From Leptospira noguchii serovar Panama str. CZ214 (lineage in GTDB: Bacteria; Spirochaetota; Leptospiria; Leptospirales; Leptospiraceae): DNA of 64,000 nucleotides. The notes under the pieces were generated by a model that did no database searches, was not told the origin of the DNA, and was given only the letters and a program-made list of their open reading frames with translations. Positions 56,592 to 64,000 of this stretch are shown piece by piece (position 1 is the first letter of the stretch; every line of letters starts with the position of its first letter). The stretch is from contig NZ_AKWY02000021.1 in NCBI RefSeq assembly GCF_000306255.2, positions 276,001 to 340,000 on the forward strand, written 5' to 3'. Both the position numbers and the translations under genes were made by a program.

Positions 56592-56697
56592 AAGGCTATC
56601 GCCTACGATCGATCAGGCGACCACTTCGCATCCTAACACTCATCACAGATAAAATTTGATTTGAAATACAGTTAAAATGAAATATTTTAAAAAACTA

Positions 56698-56796
56698 TAG
56701 TTGTTAAAAATGAATCCTCCATCCATTTCTGTTTTATGAAAACAGTCAATTGAAACAGTTTTGTTAATCTGGGCTATGGAATTTTTCAACAACTCT
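56698..56796 (+). repeat. MITE-like element copy 5
   Basis: Left end TAGTTGTTAAAAATGAATC, right end ATTTTTCAACAACTCT. The interior (CTCCATCCATTTCTGTTTTA then TGAAAACAGTC) matches copy 2. 99 bp, no open frame. Confidence 0.75.
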
Positions 56797-56890
56797 ACTA
56801 AAAAAATATTTTTTGCAATTTCAAATAACACAAATAACATTTAAAAAAATTAATATATAAAAATAATCTCCAAATTTAAATTTAGAAAAT

Positions 56891-57310
56891 TTATCTATTC
56901 TTGTAAAAAAATCCTTTCAATTGATTTTTACAATGATCTTCTGCTGTTTCAAAAGTATAAGCGTCTTTATAGAACGTCAATTTCAAAGTATCTATATAAC
57001 AATCTCCAACCGAATTTTGATCAGAACAGACTTCATTCAAACGGACATCCGAATTAGACATCTTGCATAAGATCGAAAACGAATCGGAATAAAAATTTTC
57101 ATAACATACAGAATCTGTAATACTATGACAGGATGTTTTTTCAGAATTACTCGTTAAAAACAATAAAGAGCTAATAAACGTCTCTCCCCGAGTCGGCTCA
57201 CAAGAACAAGCACCTAATCCATAACTACAAGGGAGAATTACATAAGCGATCAGAGTTGTAATCGAAAAAACGATCATACAATAAAAAAATAATTTTGATT
57301 TAAATTTCAT
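56891..57310 (-). CDS. Cys-rich exported protein, second of a tandem pair
   Basis: A 139-residue protein, paralogous to its upstream neighbour. N-terminal hydrophobic segment (LFFYCMIVFSITTLIAYVIL) is a signal or anchor. About ten cysteines follow (CSYGLGACSCEP, CHSITDSVCYENFY, ILCKMSNS, NEVCSDQNSVGDCYI, EDHCKNQ). The pairing pattern suggests disulfides in a secreted or surface protein. The start overlaps the upstream gene by 4 nt (ATGA-type), so they are co-translated. No family recognised. Confidence 0.7.
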   Translation of the reverse strand: MKFKSKLFFYCMIVFSITTLIAYVILPCSYGLGACSCEPTRGETFISSLLFLTSNSEKTSCHSITDSVCYENFYSDSFSILCKMSNSDVRLNEVCSDQNSVGDCYIDTLKLTFYKDAYTFETAEDHCKNQLKGFFYKNR

Positions 57311-57723
57311 AAAAACACCCCTCCGTTACTTTCACAATTTAATCTTGCGGTTGAATAGTTCCAATTTTGAGGAGCTGTTGCATAATAAAATTTGATCTGA
57401 GTAGATTTTGTAGATTGAGAATTAAAAGAACACTGACCTACTTTATTTGTTTGAATACAAGATTGATCGATTTCGAAAATACCTCCCATATTTTTACAAA
57501 AAACAGCAACTGTACCTTCATATTGAATTTTTGAAAACTCAAGACAATAACTTTTAGAAGTAGATATACACCTTCCATCGGAAGTAGGCGGATTTAAAAA
57601 ATACGTAGCAAATAAAACCGCAATCCCGTCCGCATCGTCGTTATCCGGACAATTACAGGGCCTCAGACAGTGGAATAAAAAAAACGTCACAAATAGAAAT
57701 GGTAAATATTTTACATGTCGCAT
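57307..57723 (-). CDS. Cys-rich exported protein, first of a tandem pair
   Basis: A 138-residue protein with a signal peptide whose end FFLFHCLRPCNCPDNDDADG could be a lipobox. Eight further cysteines (GRCISTSKSYCLEFSK, AVFCKNMGG, QSCIQTNKVGQCSF, LNCESNGG) align with those of the downstream gene, as do the pairs F..C and TA(K/R)..C, so the two are diverged tandem duplicates. Surface or periplasmic location is inferred. No family recognised. Confidence 0.7.
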   Translation of the reverse strand: MRHVKYLPFLFVTFFLFHCLRPCNCPDNDDADGIAVLFATYFLNPPTSDGRCISTSKSYCLEFSKIQYEGTVAVFCKNMGGIFEIDQSCIQTNKVGQCSFNSQSTKSTQIKFYYATAPQNWNYSTARLNCESNGGVFL

Positions 57724-57802
57724 AACAAAATAGACCTACAAACTTTTTAATATACGAATTGTTCAAATCAAGAAAAAATTAAAAATTTATTTTATAAATA
57801 TA

Positions 57803-57820
57803 AGAATTGTTGAAAAATTA
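57803..57820 (+). repeat. Partial MITE end
   Basis: AGAATTGTTGAAAAATTA, one end of the MITE-like family without a matching partner nearby; probably a truncated copy. Confidence 0.45.
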
Positions 57821-57906
57821 GCAATTAAAACGTTTATTAAAAAATAAAGGAAGGTTCCAAAGTCAAACGGTTAAAACAAAAAGAATATTCTAAAATTAAA
57901 ATATAA

Positions 57907-58551
57907 TCAGGGAGCGACTCTAAATTTTTCCCAAGAAGAGGACGTGTTTCTTTTAAACACAATTCTATCGTGTAAACGGCTGGAACGTCCTTGCCAAAAC
58001 TCGATCCGATAAGGATAAACCGCATAACCTCCCCAATGATTCGGAAGATCCACTTCTTTATTGTAGTATTGATTGGTAAATTTCTGAAAACGTTCTTCTA
58101 AAAATTTACGATCAGGAATTTTTTGACTTTGGGGAGACACTAACGCACCTATCTGAGATTCTCTAGGCCTTGAATGAAAGTATTCTTTAGAAACTTCTCT
58201 AGAAACTTTAGTTACGTCCCCTTCGATACGAACCTGACGTTCCAATTCAGGCCAAAAGAAAACGAGACAAACATTTGGGTTTTCTTCCAGTTCCATTCCT
58301 TTTCTACTTTCGTAATTAGTATAAAACAGAAACGATTCCTTCAAAATTCCTTTTAATAGAACGATCCTAGCGTCCGGTTTTCCGTCTTGAGTAACAGTTG
58401 CGAGAGTCATCGCGTTTGCTTCCAATACTTCCGAGGAAACGGCTTCCTCAAACCATTTTTGAAAAAATAGTACCGGATCGTCTCCTACATCTTCTAACTC
58501 TAAAGAGGACAACGTATAACTCTTTCTAATTTCTGAAATTTTAGGATTCAT
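57907..58551 (-). CDS. pdxH: Pyridoxine/pyridoxamine 5'-phosphate oxidase
   Basis: FMN-dependent oxidase making pyridoxal 5'-phosphate from PNP or PMP, 214 residues. Landmarks: FFQKWFEEAVSSEVLEANAM, the FMN site DGKPDARIVLLKGIL, FLFYTNYESRKGMELEENPN, VCLVFFWPELERQVRIEGDV, SRPRESQIGALVSPQSQ and the C-terminal EFWQGRSSRLHDRIVFKRN. The DRIVFKR ending and complete motif order make it confident. Cytoplasmic homodimer. It stands alone with repeat-rich sequence on both sides. Confidence 0.95.
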   Translation of the reverse strand: MNPKISEIRKSYTLSSLELEDVGDDPVLFFQKWFEEAVSSEVLEANAMTLATVTQDGKPDARIVLLKGILKESFLFYTNYESRKGMELEENPNVCLVFFWPELERQVRIEGDVTKVSREVSKEYFHSRPRESQIGALVSPQSQKIPDRKFLEERFQKFTNQYYNKEVDLPNHWGGYAVYPYRIEFWQGRSSRLHDRIVFKRNTSSSWEKFRVAP

Positions 58552-58714
58552 ATAGATTGATTTGAAAAGTAAACGTCATTTTAGTAAAAGAAAATTTCTC
58601 AAACAAAGTTTCTTAAAAATGTGTTCGTTGCCACAGAATTCATTATTTCTAAATCTTATTCTTTTATCAAATGTAAGAGTTCTCAACATTTTTATGAAAC
58701 TAAAACATCTGCCT

Positions 58715-58801
58715 CTATTGGTGCTCGAGAACTCAGCGTCTCACTTCTATTGGCGCTCGAGAACTCAGCGTCTCACTTCTATTGGCGCTCGACAGATCTT
58801 A
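58715..58801 (+). repeat. Tandem 32-bp repeat
   Basis: Two full 32-bp units (58715-58746, 58747-58778) and a partial third, each starting TCTATTGG(C/T)GCTCGAGAACT and ending GCGTCTCACT. Related fragments occur at about 95-120. It ends 8 bp before the stop of the giant signalling gene. Confidence 0.85.
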
Positions 58802-58808
58802 GACAGAC

Positions 58809-64000
<5,192 letters not shown>

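Larger units (their letters stand above)
56446..56890. other. Intergenic, hairpin and MITE-like copy
   Basis: An 11-bp perfect stem ATAACTTTTTC/GAAAAAGTTAT (56565-56591) with a TTACG loop, then a MITE-like copy at 56698-56796. No coding frame. Confidence 0.5.

Overview
The window is a low-GC bacterial chromosome segment that reads as a pathogenic Leptospira (spirochaete) chromosome. The basis is the gene repertoire: a SpoIIE-type phosphatase, an HExxH protein and DUF3332, DUF192 and DUF4349-like proteins of leptospiral style, a leptospiral leucine-rich-repeat protein, ferredoxin-adenylate cyclase fusions, and 46-48 bp tandem repeats resembling loci used for strain typing. The species assignment is inference from sequence character only.

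Layout. 1-1750: a decayed Hsp90 (htpG-like) pseudogene behind a dispersed noncoding repeat. 1748-11812 (minus): a DUF4349-like protein, then metallo-beta-lactamase-fold hydrolase, PBP1A and the 2-oxoglutarate dehydrogenase cluster in the order sucB-lpd-sucA. 11900-14030 (plus): rhomboid protease, a 48-bp tandem array, a GNAT acetyltransferase. 14276-21990: a polytopic chemotaxis receptor, a divergent sigma-like protein, UspA, a peroxiredoxin-like protein, TerC, a C69 peptidase and a thioesterase. 22420-24028: ECF sigma factor, probable anti-sigma partner, PilZ-like protein. 24704-31954: MBOAT acyltransferase, DUF3332, DUF192, a second tandem array, enoyl-CoA hydratase, an RsbU-like phosphatase and a putative zinc metallopeptidase. 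32795-38393: a frameshifted outer-membrane-protein gene, a dCache chemoreceptor, TPR-like proteins and HPF.

38513-41000 is the RNA-rich centre: the RNase P RNA gene, then a CRISPR array with eight intact 37-bp repeats and two decayed ones, ending in a perfect palindrome plus T-run, with no cas gene anywhere in the window. It is followed by two oppositely oriented arrays of the GTTCCCACA repeat and a MITE-like element. 41021-46438: two response regulators (one REC-degenerate GGDEF-EAL), a [2Fe-2S]-adenylate cyclase fusion, a small acidic protein and HisC. 46657-50559: a 54-residue protein, RarA, a small Cys-rich protein, an intact IS5/IS427-type insertion sequence with 17-bp inverted repeats and a TAA duplication, a short LRR protein and a VTT-domain membrane protein. 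50528-64000: MutL, a periplasmic binding protein, acetoacetyl-CoA synthetase, a membrane protein, two tandem Cys-rich secreted proteins, PdxH, and a giant kinase-like/AAA/GAF/SpoIIE protein whose reading frame runs off the right edge.

The genes fall into central metabolism (TCA entry, acetoacetate activation, B6), envelope biogenesis, DNA maintenance (MutL, RarA) and a heavy signalling load. The noncoding part is unusually structured: three dispersed repeat families (a 46-48 bp GTTCCCACA unit, a roughly 80-110 bp MITE with GAGTTGTTGAAAAAT ends, and a roughly 175-220 bp element with TTAACGT ends) recur on both strands, often right at gene 3' ends.
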